DNA of 25,824 bases from Nitrososphaerota archaeon (GTDB taxonomy: Archaea > Thermoproteota > Nitrososphaeria > Nitrososphaerales > CADDZS01): contig JAJPHP010000007.1 in assembly GCA_021325255.1 (NCBI GenBank), positions 1 to 25,824 on the forward strand, written 5' to 3'. Each line of letters opens with the position of its first letter. Positions within the stretch are counted from its first letter, which is position 1. A model generated the notes under the pieces. It was not told the origin of the DNA. It made no database searches and worked only from the letters and a program-made list of their open reading frames with translations. This document shows positions 1-8,425 of the stretch, piece after piece. The position numbers were made by a program, and so were the translations under genes.

Positions 1-131
1 CTTGCTCCAATTCCTGTCGTCTGACATGCCGTGAGATTGGGCGCCTCAGTACAAGCACACTTGAGACAAAATTAGTAGACTACGTGCTTGAATCGTGCAA
101 CACAGCATCATTGTTCGATTCCGAATTCACA

Positions 132-261
132 TGCAAAATTACAGGTACTCAGATCCGACATGAGGGAGCGCCCAGGCCGGGAGACATGATAGTGAGTTAA
201 AATCCCATGCAGAAATAACAGTTGCGCTATCGCAGGCTATGCTGCAAAATTTTAGGTGCTC
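132..261. repeat. Imperfect 19-bp direct repeat flanking att core A
   Basis: TGCAAAATTacAGGTaCTC at 132-150 recurs as TGCAAAATTttAGGTgCTC at 243-261 (16 of 19 identical), with core A between the copies. The placement suggests accessory integrase-binding sites or a small duplication; chance is not excluded. Confidence 0.35.
168..181 (+). repeat. att-like core, copy A (outer end of element 1)
   Basis: GCGCCCAGGCCGGG is identical in copies A, C and D, and its first 12 bases are present in B. Fourteen bases to the right (195-205) is AGTTAAAATCC, a 9/11 match to the GGTTCAAATCC box found 15 bases right of copy C. The core equals the 3' acceptor/T-stem end of the tRNA-Asp-like gene at 14172-14319, read in reverse, as expected for a tyrosine-integrase attachment site. 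Confidence 0.55.
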
Positions 262-352
262 TGGTTTCTGATTACCATAAAGCAACCCCAAGTCAGGCGA
301 CGAAGCGAATTACAATATCGACCTGGTGATTCTGCTAAAAAGTAATTTGCAG

Positions 353-490
353 CTACCTTACTTCAGTTCTTCGCGGCAGCTGAGTGAGTCTTCTATCTTG
401 GTCTGCCAGAGCCTCAAGAATTGGCATATTTTCTTCCATAGATTCGACTGCCAGCTCCTTGACCTTCTTGAGCGGAAGGTCATTCATCAT
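353..490 (-). CDS. 45-aa protein downstream of doc, candidate antitoxin
   Basis: This small ORF starts with two ATG codons 25 bases after the doc stop, on the same strand, and ends with TAG at 353-355. It is charged and helix-prone, with a central segment ENMPILEALADQDRRL and an N-terminal KKVKELAVESM, so its composition looks like real protein. There is only a weak GGAAAG sequence upstream of the start. Doc/Fic toxins are usually paired with a small antitoxin, commonly encoded upstream; I see no candidate upstream of this toxin, which makes the downstream ORF the best partner. I do not recognise a named family with certainty. The antitoxin role rests on position and size only. Confidence 0.5.
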   Translation of the reverse strand: MMNDLPLKKVKELAVESMEENMPILEALADQDRRLTQLPRRTEVR

Positions 491-515
491 TCTATTTCAC
501 TTTCCAAATTTATGA

Positions 516-932
516 TCACTGGACGGGTCTTAAATATTTTCTTAACCACACAACCAGATCATCAAGCGATTCCACCCCAGTGGCTACTTTACCGAGGATG
601 GTTACTACCTCGCGGGGCTCAACAGCAGCAATCTTGTAGCCATTGGCTCTCAGAAAGACATCGGCGGCTTCAAAAGCTGTTCGTTTGTTCCCGTCTAAGA
701 AAGGATGGTTTGTAATTAAGCACCACATCAAATATCCGGCTTTCCAAACGAGTGCATCAAACAAGTTTGGCTCATTGTGCAGGTCTTGTAACGTTTCAAC
801 ACAATAAGAAAGTCCTCCTTCGTAGAGAAATCCTGTTCCGCTCTCCTTCATTTTTCGCAGTATAAGATCGTGTATTAGGGACACGGCCTCTGTTGTAAGG
901 TATCTCAAGACTTCTTTAGATGACCAATTCAA
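516..932 (-). CDS. doc: Doc/Fic-family toxin
   Basis: The protein carries the Fic/Doc catalytic signature HPFLDGNKRTA (residues 76-86 of the long form): the active-site His, the Asp and the Asn/Lys/Arg phosphate-binding residues are all present. Doc proteins transfer a phosphate to elongation factor Tu and stop translation; most Fic relatives transfer AMP. At about 130-138 aa it has the compact Doc size rather than that of a large Fic protein, which favours Doc. The listed start is TTG at 932, but family members usually begin at about MRYLT, so the TTG at 908 (residue 9) is a good alternative start. A 45-aa ORF follows after 25 bp and may be the antitoxin. The gene sits near the outer end of element 1, beside other defence-type genes. 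Confidence 0.88.
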   Translation of the reverse strand: MNWSSKEVLRYLTTEAVSLIHDLILRKMKESGTGFLYEGGLSYCVETLQDLHNEPNLFDALVWKAGYLMWCLITNHPFLDGNKRTAFEAADVFLRANGYKIAAVEPREVVTILGKVATGVESLDDLVVWLRKYLRPVQ

Positions 933-1054
933 GATTGATAATAGAGGTTACGGAATGATGACTAGCCATCTCAAGAACTGCGGCTTCGAGTATTATTTAG
1001 TATGGAAAGGATCAAGCCGCTAATAGTCAGGGTAACACGATGTCAAGTCGACAT

Positions 1055-1075
1055 AGTCTACAAAAAACGTAGACT
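1055..1075. repeat. 7-bp perfect inverted repeat, A-rich loop
   Basis: AGTCTAC and GTAGACT are perfectly complementary and separated by the 7-base loop AAAAAAC. It lies in the intergenic region between doc and the HEPN-motif gene, so an operator is possible. No function can be assigned. Confidence 0.5.
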
Positions 1076-1148
1076 GGCTCGGATTGCTCCCTTATCATTC
1101 TGGTGGTTAGATTCCAGTGAACCCAGATTGCGAGATTCTTGTAGCCCA

Positions 1149-1175
1149 TGTCATTAATGTCATAATTGTCATTTT
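1149..1175 (+). promoter_or_regulatory. Three tandem 9-bp TGTCAT repeats
   Basis: TGTCATTAA, TGTCATAAT and TGTCATTTT follow each other without a gap, about 110-140 bp upstream of the HEPN-motif gene. The 9-bp period places the copies slightly less than one helical turn apart. They could be a regulator-binding array (the Lrp-like protein or the toxin-antitoxin pair are candidates) or a simple A/T-rich duplication. Confidence 0.35.
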
Positions 1176-1286
1176 TTAAAGGCGACAGAACTTCCATATT
1201 AGGCAGAATTCAAAACAACAATGAGAAAAGCAGGAAGTTTCGGAATCGTCAGCTTTGCCTTCACTTGAGCTTTAAAGACTTACTCT

Positions 1287-2156
1287 TTGTTCAATTTACC
1301 GAGTAGGAACCAGAGAATGTCTCAGAATCAGATCACTACTTACGATTTCAATAGGTTTCTAACGTATCCTGTTGCGTACACGAGTCACAATCCAGTGAGG
1401 GGAGCTGACGTCGCAGCTCTTTTGAAAACAATGGCATCAAAGCTGAAGAAGAATGCCCCATTGCTTGAAGCGACCAGATTTTCAAACAATCCAATTTCTG
1501 ACTTCAAAGAATATCAAACATATCATAAGAAACTCGAACGTATTCACACGCAGGTTGAGGCTAAATGCCGGACCAAATATGCAGCGATTAAGCTGCTGTC
1601 TGTTCCAAATTGGCGCAACAAGGGATCCAAAATGGTCGAAGAGGATTTTGCTGAACAAGTTTTGCAGATCATGAAAGTGTTGAATAGTTTCGATGAGAAG
1701 TACCAAGTGAAGGACGCAAAGATTTCGCCGCCGCTCAAGAATTTTCTCATATGCCAATTCTACTCTTCTGTGTATGAGCTTGCAGGAAAGAAACTTTTGT
1801 GTGCAGCAAACGCAATTTCGGGACGAAAAAATATCAAAGACATTGGAAAAGCGGTCAATGTTCTTGCTAGCCCACACCACTTGTACTTCAAGAAGCACTT
1901 TGATAATAAGCTCCGAAACGCAATATTTCATCAAAACTATATCGTAGATGAGACTAAGACGCCACCACTAATGCAGTATACTAACATATGGAGCAATAAG
2001 ACGATGACCGTAATAGGGCGTCTAAAGACCACGGATCTTGAAGAGGTTTACAAGAAGACTGTCGTGATTCTTATGTTTCTGATAGCTTCGCTCCACATAG
2101 TTGCTCTGAAGCATTCAGAAGCATACCAAGAAGCGCTAACAAAGGCCGGATTCTGA
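1287..2156 (+). CDS. HEPN-motif protein, putative RNase
   Basis: I do not recognise the full-length family. Near the C-terminus is LRNAIFHQNY, with R210 and H215 in the Rx4H spacing typical of HEPN-domain ribonucleases, preceded by helix-rich sequence and followed by a hydrophobic helix (VILMFLIASLHIVAL). HEPN proteins often act as toxins or as effectors in antiviral systems by cutting RNA. Placement next to a Doc toxin and an Mrr-type nuclease fits such a role. The listed ATG start gives a 10-residue extension; the ATG at residue 11 (1317), preceded by a purine-rich AACCAGAGA, is an equally good start. No nucleotidyltransferase (MNT) partner is visible beside it, unlike common HEPN-MNT pairs. 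The HEPN call rests on one motif. Confidence 0.55.
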   Translation: MFNLPSRNQRMSQNQITTYDFNRFLTYPVAYTSHNPVRGADVAALLKTMASKLKKNAPLLEATRFSNNPISDFKEYQTYHKKLERIHTQVEAKCRTKYAAIKLLSVPNWRNKGSKMVEEDFAEQVLQIMKVLNSFDEKYQVKDAKISPPLKNFLICQFYSSVYELAGKKLLCAANAISGRKNIKDIGKAVNVLASPHHLYFKKHFDNKLRNAIFHQNYIVDETKTPPLMQYTNIWSNKTMTVIGRLKTTDLEEVYKKTVVILMFLIASLHIVALKHSEAYQEALTKAGF

Positions 2157-2248
2157 TAGAGGAGTCGCAACGATCAGATAGAGCGATTTGATATAGATAT
2201 TCGATGCCAGCCTCATTTTGAGCCAAAAGTAGTAGAAAAAAGACCTCG

Positions 2249-3220
2249 CTACAATGGCCAGTAGATCTTAGAAAGTGGGAGAAGAGAGCGGGCTTCTGAA
2301 TCGAAGCTATCATAGTATTGAGTAACCAATTCGACGAGATCATCGAGATCAAGTAAACGAACTCGGTACTGGGCTCCATTTGACTCTTCCATGGCCGGTT
2401 TCGTGAATCCGCCGCTGGAAACGTAAAGGCCATTCATACCTGCCCTGACTTTGCCAATGAAACTTGACATTTCTTCCCTACTGACCTGTCCTTTTCTATG
2501 CTTAACCTGAACGATGATCCTTGGTTCTTTCATGAAAAGCCCGTCGGGCGATGCTTCAACGTCAATCCCCTTGTCCGTTCCTGGGAGAGAAACAGTAGTC
2601 TTGTACCCCATTGCTCTCAAGAGGCCAGCCACTAGGTCCTGAGCCTCGTAAGCATCCAGTTCTGCGATTTTGTCCTTTATGAATTCGGCAGCTTTCGCTT
2701 CCACGTCTAGCTTTTCTTCTTCGAGCTCCTCTCTATCAACTGGTTCCGCTTTTTTTGCCCGCTTGCTATCCATCAGACTGAGCAGTTCCTTCTCTGCTTC
2801 TTCGGGTACCCGGAATAGGGTTGAAATCGCTCCCAAACTATTTTTCGTAGATGTAGTCAACATCTCTCTAGGGATTTCCCGTGTCCAATTCACTGGCCTT
2901 GTCTGATGATACTCAAATTTAGGATCATATTTGTAATCACCGACAATTTCACCCACCCAGTATTTTCTGTTCCTAGAGTCAAAAGTGGTGACTCTTTCTC
3001 CTTGCTTCATTACTTGTATGAACTTGATCAACTCATTAGCCCAAATTTGCAGTCGCCTTGGTTTCTCCTGGGGATACTCTTGTATCATCATCTCTCTTAT
3101 TTGATCGGCTTTGAGATCGGAGAGGTCTCGATCTCTCAACCAACCGACAGCTACAACACGCTTTTCTTTGAACTGTTCGAATAGGCGACCTTTTTCCCCT
3201 GCTCTCACTGACCACATCAT
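2249..3220 (-). CDS. mrr: EVE-like/Mrr restriction endonuclease
   Basis: Residues 1 to about 115 resemble the PUA/EVE-like reader domain found at the N-terminus of many Mrr-type proteins (opening WSVRAGEKGRLFEQF, then RVVAVGW and a WANELIKFI helix). Residues 145-195 are a charged, probably coiled linker. Residues 190-323 match the Mrr catalytic domain, a PD-(D/E)xK nuclease: DLVAGLLRAMGYKTTV, then GTDKGID with D220, then IIVQVKH with Q238 and K240. Proteins of this type cut DNA carrying modified bases, the EVE-like part probably sensing the modified base. The length is normal and the active-site residues are intact. The gene is convergent with the HEPN-motif gene and is part of the defence cargo of element 1. 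Confidence 0.85.
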   Translation of the reverse strand: MMWSVRAGEKGRLFEQFKEKRVVAVGWLRDRDLSDLKADQIREMMIQEYPQEKPRRLQIWANELIKFIQVMKQGERVTTFDSRNRKYWVGEIVGDYKYDPKFEYHQTRPVNWTREIPREMLTTSTKNSLGAISTLFRVPEEAEKELLSLMDSKRAKKAEPVDREELEEEKLDVEAKAAEFIKDKIAELDAYEAQDLVAGLLRAMGYKTTVSLPGTDKGIDVEASPDGLFMKEPRIIVQVKHRKGQVSREEMSSFIGKVRAGMNGLYVSSGGFTKPAMEESNGAQYRVRLLDLDDLVELVTQYYDSFDSEARSLLPLSKIYWPL

Positions 3221-3339
3221 TATGAGATCCCTTGATATTCTAACGTTATTTTAAGATTGTAAAGGTCGAAAGACTGCAGATCGTCCAGGATGTAATAGGA
3301 GTGAACTGATTTTACAGATTAATGTTGATGGGATGGCTC

Positions 3340-3915
3340 TCATCTTGCATAATGTGGATGAATCCAGCACCAGCAGATTCTGGTCAACTTCACTTCCGCA
3401 GGAGCAGATTGAGTTTCCACATTATCTTGAATCCCTGCTGACTGCCTTAGTATTTCTCTCGCTTTCTCCAAAAGCTTTCCCTCTTTTCTCGCGTTTTGCA
3501 TCGCGGTCACAACAGCTTGCCTGTTTGATTGATCTCTGAAAAGTGCAGCAAGTTCTTCTCCATCTGCTGTTCCTGAATTTGCAAGATCGTTGTAGATGTC
3601 TCGAATTACTCGAGTAGGTCTGGGCGGTACCCCGGCAAGAGCTCTTTCTCTATTCACCTGAACTTCGAGTTGTTGCTTCAACTCTTCCTTCATGTCTCTC
3701 ATTCGTCCAACTAAAGAAGTATAATCGATGCTTTCTCCGCTGTTCTGAATTTCGCCTTCCATGATTGTATCAACAATATCAGTGGGAGATGTGACGAGCT
3801 CTTTCTTTTGATCATAGTACTTTAGTCTCCAGTAGAAATCATTGCCATCGCTAAACAAAATAAACAGACCATCTCGGTTGAGCCCTTTCTTTATGGCACC
3901 TATCCCATTTGGCAA
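3340..3915 (-). pseudogene. C-terminal remnant of a large protein, perhaps a helicase
   Basis: The reading frame opens with TTG directly after an in-frame TAG, and the sequence starts inside what looks like a domain (GIGAIKKGLNRDGLFILFSDGNDF), so an N-terminal part is probably missing. The rest is charged and helical with a likely coiled segment (about 60-90), and the last 15 residues (CWCWIHPHYAR) look frame-shifted. The style resembles the C-terminal tail of large SNF2/DEAD-type helicases in defence loci, but I see no helicase motif in the fragment, so that identity is weak. The IS110-family insertion lies immediately upstream and may have removed the 5' part. Confidence 0.4.
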
Positions 3916-4089
3916 CTATGACTCTACCCTATAAGGCTAGAGCCGATTTTTCACTGTTCTTCGTACTGTGCAGTTTTTAACTGAAGGGCTAGCAAGCAAC
4001 TATTCGAGGATATATTCTATTACCTCATTTTCCTTGTCTTTCGCCCTTACGAAGCGCTTTCCTTATTCAGTGAACGGGGATTTTTGTCC
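3916..4089 (-). ncRNA. Non-coding end of IS110 element, candidate bridge RNA
   Basis: These 174 bases follow the transposase gene and hold no ORF, although IS elements are normally compact. A strong hairpin at 3920-3944 (GGCTCTAGCC / GGGTAGAGTC with loop TTATA, one mismatch) and a smaller one (CAGTT AAA AACTG) are visible on the transposase strand. IS110/IS1111 elements encode a bridge RNA in a non-coding end that pairs with target and donor DNA; in IS1111-type members it lies downstream of the transposase, as here. Assignment is by position and structure only. Confidence 0.35.
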
Positions 4090-5138
4090 TCATGCCAAAT
4101 GCCAAGGATTTAGCTCTTCGTAAGTTATATTCCGCTTCAGCATCCAAAATGCGTACGAGACCAACTTTCTCGCGACAGCAATGAGGGCTTTTTCTCCTCT
4201 CTTACACCTTAACTTCAGATAGAATTCCTTTAGGCGAGGATCCTTTTTGATGGCTGCTCTCGCACATTCGATCATGTTCGTCTGAGCCACTTGTTGCCTG
4301 TCTTTGTTATGTGGCCAGTAAAAGAAATGTCTCCTGTCTGATGAAGCGAGGGAGCTAGTCCAAGATCTGCGCACATATGCTTTGAATCAGGGAAGCGGTT
4401 TATGTCTCCTATGTGAGAAGCGAGGAAGAGAGCTGTGTAAGGAGCTGTGCCGGGAAGAGTGTCGAGAAGCTTTGCCTTCTCGTCCATTGCTACGGTCCGG
4501 GCGATTTCCTCATCTAACCTTTTCACAATTGATTCGACGAGTTCGAGCTCATCGAGCCTTATGTCTATTTCACGAAGAGATAATGCACTCAATTTCTTTT
4601 GTCCTTCAGGTCCGAACGGCTTTTCTCCTCTTGCTTCAACCCCCTTGATTCCCTTCCTCTTCAAGAGCCACTTGATTGTAACTTTGAGCTGCGCCCTGCG
4701 GAGGCCATACTTCACCCTGTCGTTAATGAGAAACCTCTCTTCTCTTGTGGCTTGATCAGGAAGATAAGACAAGGGGAGATAGTTTGTCCTCAATAGTTCG
4801 CCTAATACTTTCGCATCTGTCTTGTCGTGCTTGAGCTTAGACTTTGCAATCAGGTTGACGGTTTTTGGATTGGCTACTGAAACGACGCAGTTTGCAATTT
4901 GCGATAATTTATCGTACACCGGATAGATGAATCCGACAGATTCTACTGCGACGCGTTTCTCTCCTGGAAGAGATTCTATGAATCTTTGAAGAGCTGCTGT
5001 GGGCAATCTCTTCTCTTGGAGAAGAGAGCCGGAAGGATCAAAGACCGCGATCTGAGATTCTCTTTCATGTATATCTACTCCAACATAGCGTTCATGGTCG
5101 TTACTCATGCTCCTTGATTTTGTCTTCTTGGTTATCAA
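4090..5138 (-). pseudogene. IS110/IS1111-family transposase, single frameshift
   Basis: Two overlapping frames make up one DEDD transposase. The N-terminal frame (4272-5138) has YVGVDIHE (D22), VAVESVG (E66) and KHDKTDAK (D105, D108), and ends ITKTGNKWLRRT. The other frame resumes at NMIECARAAIKKD and runs to 4090; a -1 shift around 4285 would join them. The transposase_20 part (TLPGTAPYTA, then GLAPSLHQTGD) is complete. At the place where relatives usually show Ser in an SG motif, the sequence has HQTG (T268). The start may be ATG 5138 or, better matched to the family, ATG 5108 (MSNDHERYVGVD). These enzymes excise and insert the element through a DEDD plus serine active site guided by a bridge RNA. 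With the frame broken and Thr at the presumed serine position, this copy is probably inactive. Confidence 0.85.
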
Positions 5139-5196
5139 TTAGAGTCATAGGAATCAGTAATTGATTTTCTCATCCTAAAGGAGGAAAGGGACATAT

Positions 5197-6162
5197 TTAT
5201 GTCCGATAAAGTTTGAGCGTGTTGAGGGGGATACCTGTCGAGTTATCCAAGGTGTCTGAGGAGTAAACCATGGCAACATCATTCACGCATCCAATCTGAT
5301 TCAATTTCTTTTGAGTCTCCGAAAGCTCAAGAGGAGTTGCAAAGGAACAGAAATACGATGAACTCCCTTTAACCACTCTAAAGACAGCGAAGTAGTTTCC
5401 ATTTAGTGTTGCGTCCAAAATGGGGTCAACACGAGAACGGTTTGTTTCATCAAACGCCACAATCATTACCGCGAAAAGTGAATCCCGTATTTGAATCGTA
5501 TTTAACACCGGTTCGAGTTGGAACACGCCCCCTGATGCAAGCTCTTGAATGCGCTTGGTTACTTTTCCCCGCGTTACTCGGAGTTTCTTTGCCAATTTTG
5601 CAACTTTGATTAGCGGATCGTGTCGCATTATTTCGATCATTCGCAGCTCGAAATCACGCAGAAGGTGTTGACGGTCTAAAACTGGAGATCTAGTTCTTAG
5701 TTTTTGCATCACTGTAAAATCACCGCAGATCTCCTTCAACAATCTTAACTTCCGATCTAGATCATCCTCCCCAATATGGAGTATATGCAAATTTGTAACC
5801 CTGTCTTGCGAAGAGCTAGTCACGAGAAAACCATACTTGACTAAATTGGGTTGAGGTAAAGGCTGAATCATGTGTACAGTTTCAAGAAAATCGAAAAGCT
5901 CAATTTTCTCAGCTATTTTCTTTTGAAAGGCATCTGTACATTGTACTGGAACAATTGTCTCTTCGAGCCCCAGCGCAGCAGGAGTTATTGTGAGCCTGAG
6001 GTGCTTGATTACTCCAGTTGAATACAAGGAATCGAGCCTGATTCTGACGCTTTTTGGGGAAACTTGAAGTTTCTTTGCAATCTCCCAATATGTGGGCCTA
6101 GAAGCTAGGCCCCCCTGAGGCCACTGTAAACACCTCACTATTTTTAGGCTGAGATTATCCAT
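5197..6162 (-). CDS. Lrp/AsnC-like regulator with two winged-helix domains
   Basis: The 321-residue protein has two helix-turn-helix units of AsnC type: residues about 5-55 (YWEIAKKLQVSPKSVRIRLDSL) and about 172-220 (LIKVAKLAKKLRVTRGKVTKRI). Each is followed by a beta-rich segment of about 100 residues that may be a RAM-like effector domain. That gives a duplicated Lrp-like architecture, about twice the normal Lrp length. Such duplicated regulators occur in archaea; the ligand is unknown. A TATA-like box about 25 bases before the ATG suggests a leaderless transcript. It is divergent from the membrane protein gene at 6320, a plausible target, and the IS110 insertion begins just after its stop. 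Confidence 0.75.
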   Translation of the reverse strand: MDNLSLKIVRCLQWPQGGLASRPTYWEIAKKLQVSPKSVRIRLDSLYSTGVIKHLRLTITPAALGLEETIVPVQCTDAFQKKIAEKIELFDFLETVHMIQPLPQPNLVKYGFLVTSSSQDRVTNLHILHIGEDDLDRKLRLLKEICGDFTVMQKLRTRSPVLDRQHLLRDFELRMIEIMRHDPLIKVAKLAKKLRVTRGKVTKRIQELASGGVFQLEPVLNTIQIRDSLFAVMIVAFDETNRSRVDPILDATLNGNYFAVFRVVKGSSSYFCSFATPLELSETQKKLNQIGCVNDVAMVYSSDTLDNSTGIPLNTLKLYRT

Positions 6163-6182
6163 TTCTCGCTAAGCAGGAACGC

Positions 6183-6190
6183 AATATAAA
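6183..6190 (-). promoter_or_regulatory. TATA box of the Lrp-like gene
   Basis: TTTATATT (minus strand) is centred about 25 bases before the ATG at 6162, the distance expected of an archaeal TATA box from the transcription start. The mRNA would be leaderless or nearly so. Confidence 0.55.
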
Positions 6191-6319
6191 TGATTGATTT
6201 TTAGTATTTTTCGAGCAAAACTTCCCCAAAGAGTCCAGCTAGACTCAAATTAATTCTCCCGGCCGCATTTTGGGTAGCTTAACAGTCTAGCAAGAGAAGC
6301 AAGAGGGAAAAACAACGAC

Positions 6320-6940
6320 TTGGACGATCAACCACCTCAAGGACAAGTTGCGATTGGAACCAAAATAAAAGAAGCTGGACTTTCTGGAGCGATTCTATCC
6401 TTTGGCGGTACTATCTGGCTTGCCCTTGGTTTTATTGGATTGGAGGGCTTTGGCGGATATGTCCCATTCATATGCGTTTTGATCGCCGGAGTTTCTTTGG
6501 TTTCCATGAACCTTAGAAATTACTTCATAGGGAAAAAGTTGCCTCAAAGTGAGTCAAATTTCTCAAAGAACAGGAAGACATACCTTCTCGTAAATCGTCT
6601 TCAATACGGTGGGTTGATCTTAACTTTGATCATTACAAATGTTTTGAAAGAGGAACTATTCTTAATGCCAGTGATAGGAGTGATAGTTGGATTACATTTC
6701 ATTGGGCTTCGAAATGTGATCTCAAAGACTCCCGCGTATCTCAAAGGTTTAATTTTGATCGCTGTCTCAATACTAAGTGTCCTATTATTGCCAAGCAAGT
6801 TCACGTTTGGTATGCCCATAGATCATCAATTCATAATATGGGGCCTTGTTCCTGGAATCGTTGCAGCAGCAACTCTTTGGTCTGATGCAACGAGAGCGCT
6901 AGCAAGAGGACTCTCTCTGGTGCGAGCAACTCGAAAGTGA
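6320..6940 (+). CDS. Membrane protein of unknown function
   Basis: I do not recognise a family. After a hydrophilic N-terminus the 206-residue protein has five or six hydrophobic stretches (about residues 20-45, 48-66, 92-108, 112-130, 140-156 and 165-185) and ends in a basic tail, so it is a polytopic membrane protein without catalytic motifs I can name. The start is TTG; purine-rich sequence (AAGAGGGAAAAAC) precedes it. It is divergent from the Lrp-like regulator, with about 157 bases of shared control region, so it may be that regulator's target. Confidence 0.6.
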   Translation: MDDQPPQGQVAIGTKIKEAGLSGAILSFGGTIWLALGFIGLEGFGGYVPFICVLIAGVSLVSMNLRNYFIGKKLPQSESNFSKNRKTYLLVNRLQYGGLILTLIITNVLKEELFLMPVIGVIVGLHFIGLRNVISKTPAYLKGLILIAVSILSVLLLPSKFTFGMPIDHQFIIWGLVPGIVAAATLWSDATRALARGLSLVRATRK

Positions 6941-7146
6941 ACCATGAGAACCGCACCTCTTTCAAATATCCAAACGGAAGAGAAATAGACTATATGATAC
7001 CATCGTATATCAGTAGGGTTTAACAAGTCTCTCCACGCTCAGAAAATATTTTCCTAGCGCCAGACCCTGCTTGAGATCATGGATAAGGTGAAGTTGCAGC
7101 AGCAGCAAACGGAGAAAACAATTCGACCCAAGCAAAGGCCGAAGGC

Positions 7147-8399
7147 TTAGAGCTTTTGATTTGCAATGAAGGCCTCCACTATGCTTCTAAACTCCGGGCT
7201 CTTGAAGAGTTTTGCCATCGCATCGTCCGTGTGCTCCTGCGCAGCTTGAAGTGTGATTGCAGTCTGCAAATCGAGCGGCGCCCCACATCTTGAACAGAAC
7301 TTGTTCGTTGGAGGATTGATCTCGTTACACCTCTCGCATTGAAGAGGCTTCAACGGATGCCCCTCCTGATTCACTTCATTTTCCGTTTTGATTCCGTTTA
7401 GTTTGAATAGCGCATTGTCAACGTTGCGTCCAGAGAGATGAACATAGACTGCGGGCATTCTCGAACCCGGTATCCATCCCAGATATTCGTTCATCTGCGC
7501 CTCAGTAAAGACGTTGGCAAGCGTAGAAGCTCTTGCGTGTCGGAAAGAGTGGGGATTCACTCTCTTTTTGATATGGCAGCGCGCTGCTGCCTCGTTCAGC
7601 ATCTTCCTGCAAGTTGCGTACTCTAGCCTCAGGATTCGCCCATCTCCCTCCAGATTGGTCCATAGAGGCGCATCAGGATCATCGCTCGCTGGGTGGTGGT
7701 TCATCCACTGGGCGAGGGCCTGGGCTGAGAAAATAATTCTGACCCTCCTGCCTCCCGTCTTACCAGCCATGATCAGGATTGCACCGTATTTGTCGAAGCG
7801 GACGGAGCCGACGTTAAGAGAAAGGACTTCACCGATTCGCCCTCCAGTTTCGTAGATTAATAGGACCAGAGCGGGATCTCGCGGGTTAGGGCACGATCTG
7901 CCATGAGCCTTATTTCGTCTTCGGTCAGAAGATCCTCTGGAAGTAGAGAGTGATTCATCGTCCTGTCATTCTTGATCCACTTGACCTCGACCGGATACTC
8001 CTTTGAATCATCCATCCCCCTCAGCCATCGATAGAAGCACTTTATGCACTGCTTGTCGGTGTGCTTTGTTTCGTAGGCGGTGTCCTCGTCCTCGATCTTC
8101 GAGACTACGTCGATGATGTCCTCCTTGAGCGCATCTTCGAAGAGCTTGCCGCTTAGGAATCTCGAAAGTTTCCGAAGGCAGTAGATGTATCGGGTCTGCC
8201 TCGGAACGCTGAGCCCTTGAGCTGCTCTGTATTTCATGTATGAGCGGATAAGCTCCTTGTTTCTTGGAAGTAAAGCCGTGTCTTCATCTAACGCAGCAAG
8301 AGCAGACTTGAGTCTTTGCTCATAATGATGGACTTCGTATGCACTGACCCGCTGGTGCTTTAGCGTGGCCTGCTGCTGAGTTCTTTGCCCTTGTCGCAA
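7147..8399 (-). pseudogene. Tyrosine integrase, single frameshift, C-terminal zinc ribbon
   Basis: The N-terminal frame (8399-7857) contains the SAM-like core-binding domain (residues about 25-125) and stops early at LWSY. A -1 shift near 7880 restores DPALVLLIYETGGRIGEVL, containing the first catalytic Arg, and reading continues through GKTGGRR to the stop at 7147. The second half has HSFRHARA (HxxR) and the nucleophile Tyr in AVYVHLSG. A zinc ribbon (CERCNE, then CSRCGA) follows, then a helical tail. All catalytic residues survive, so the lesion looks recent or is a sequencing error. The TTG start at 8399 lies 46 bp from att core B, as expected for an integrase beside its attachment site. 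It would have catalysed integration and excision of element 1 at the tRNA-derived core. Confidence 0.88.
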
Positions 8400-8425
8400 T
8401 CTAAGAATTTGTAAAGGGATGTCAG

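Larger units (their letters stand above)
1..352. other. Gene-free left margin
   Basis: I see no convincing coding region here. The stretch holds att core A (168-181) and two imperfect copies of a 19-base sequence on either side of it (132-150 and 243-261). It probably represents the outer end of the integrated element and its chromosomal junction. Confidence 0.5.
933..1286. other. Gene-free divergent intergenic region with repeats
   Basis: No coding region is evident between the doc start and the start of the HEPN-motif gene, which are transcribed away from each other. The stretch should hold both promoters. It contains a 7-bp hairpin at 1055-1075 and three tandem TGTCAT-type repeats at 1149-1175. 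Confidence 0.5.
3916..5196 (-). mobile_element. IS110-family insertion sequence (approximate bounds)
   Basis: The element comprises the frameshifted transposase gene at 4090-5138 and its non-coding flanks. IS110-family elements lack clear terminal inverted repeats and usually make no target duplication, so the ends cannot be fixed by eye. The left bound is set by the start of the helicase-like fragment and the right bound by the stop of the Lrp-like gene, only 58 bases upstream of the transposase start. Confidence 0.55.

Noticed and set aside
326..715. 129-aa plus-strand ORF
   Set aside because: It is antisense to the Doc gene and its small downstream ORF, and its composition (Ser/His/Trp-rich) is not protein-like.
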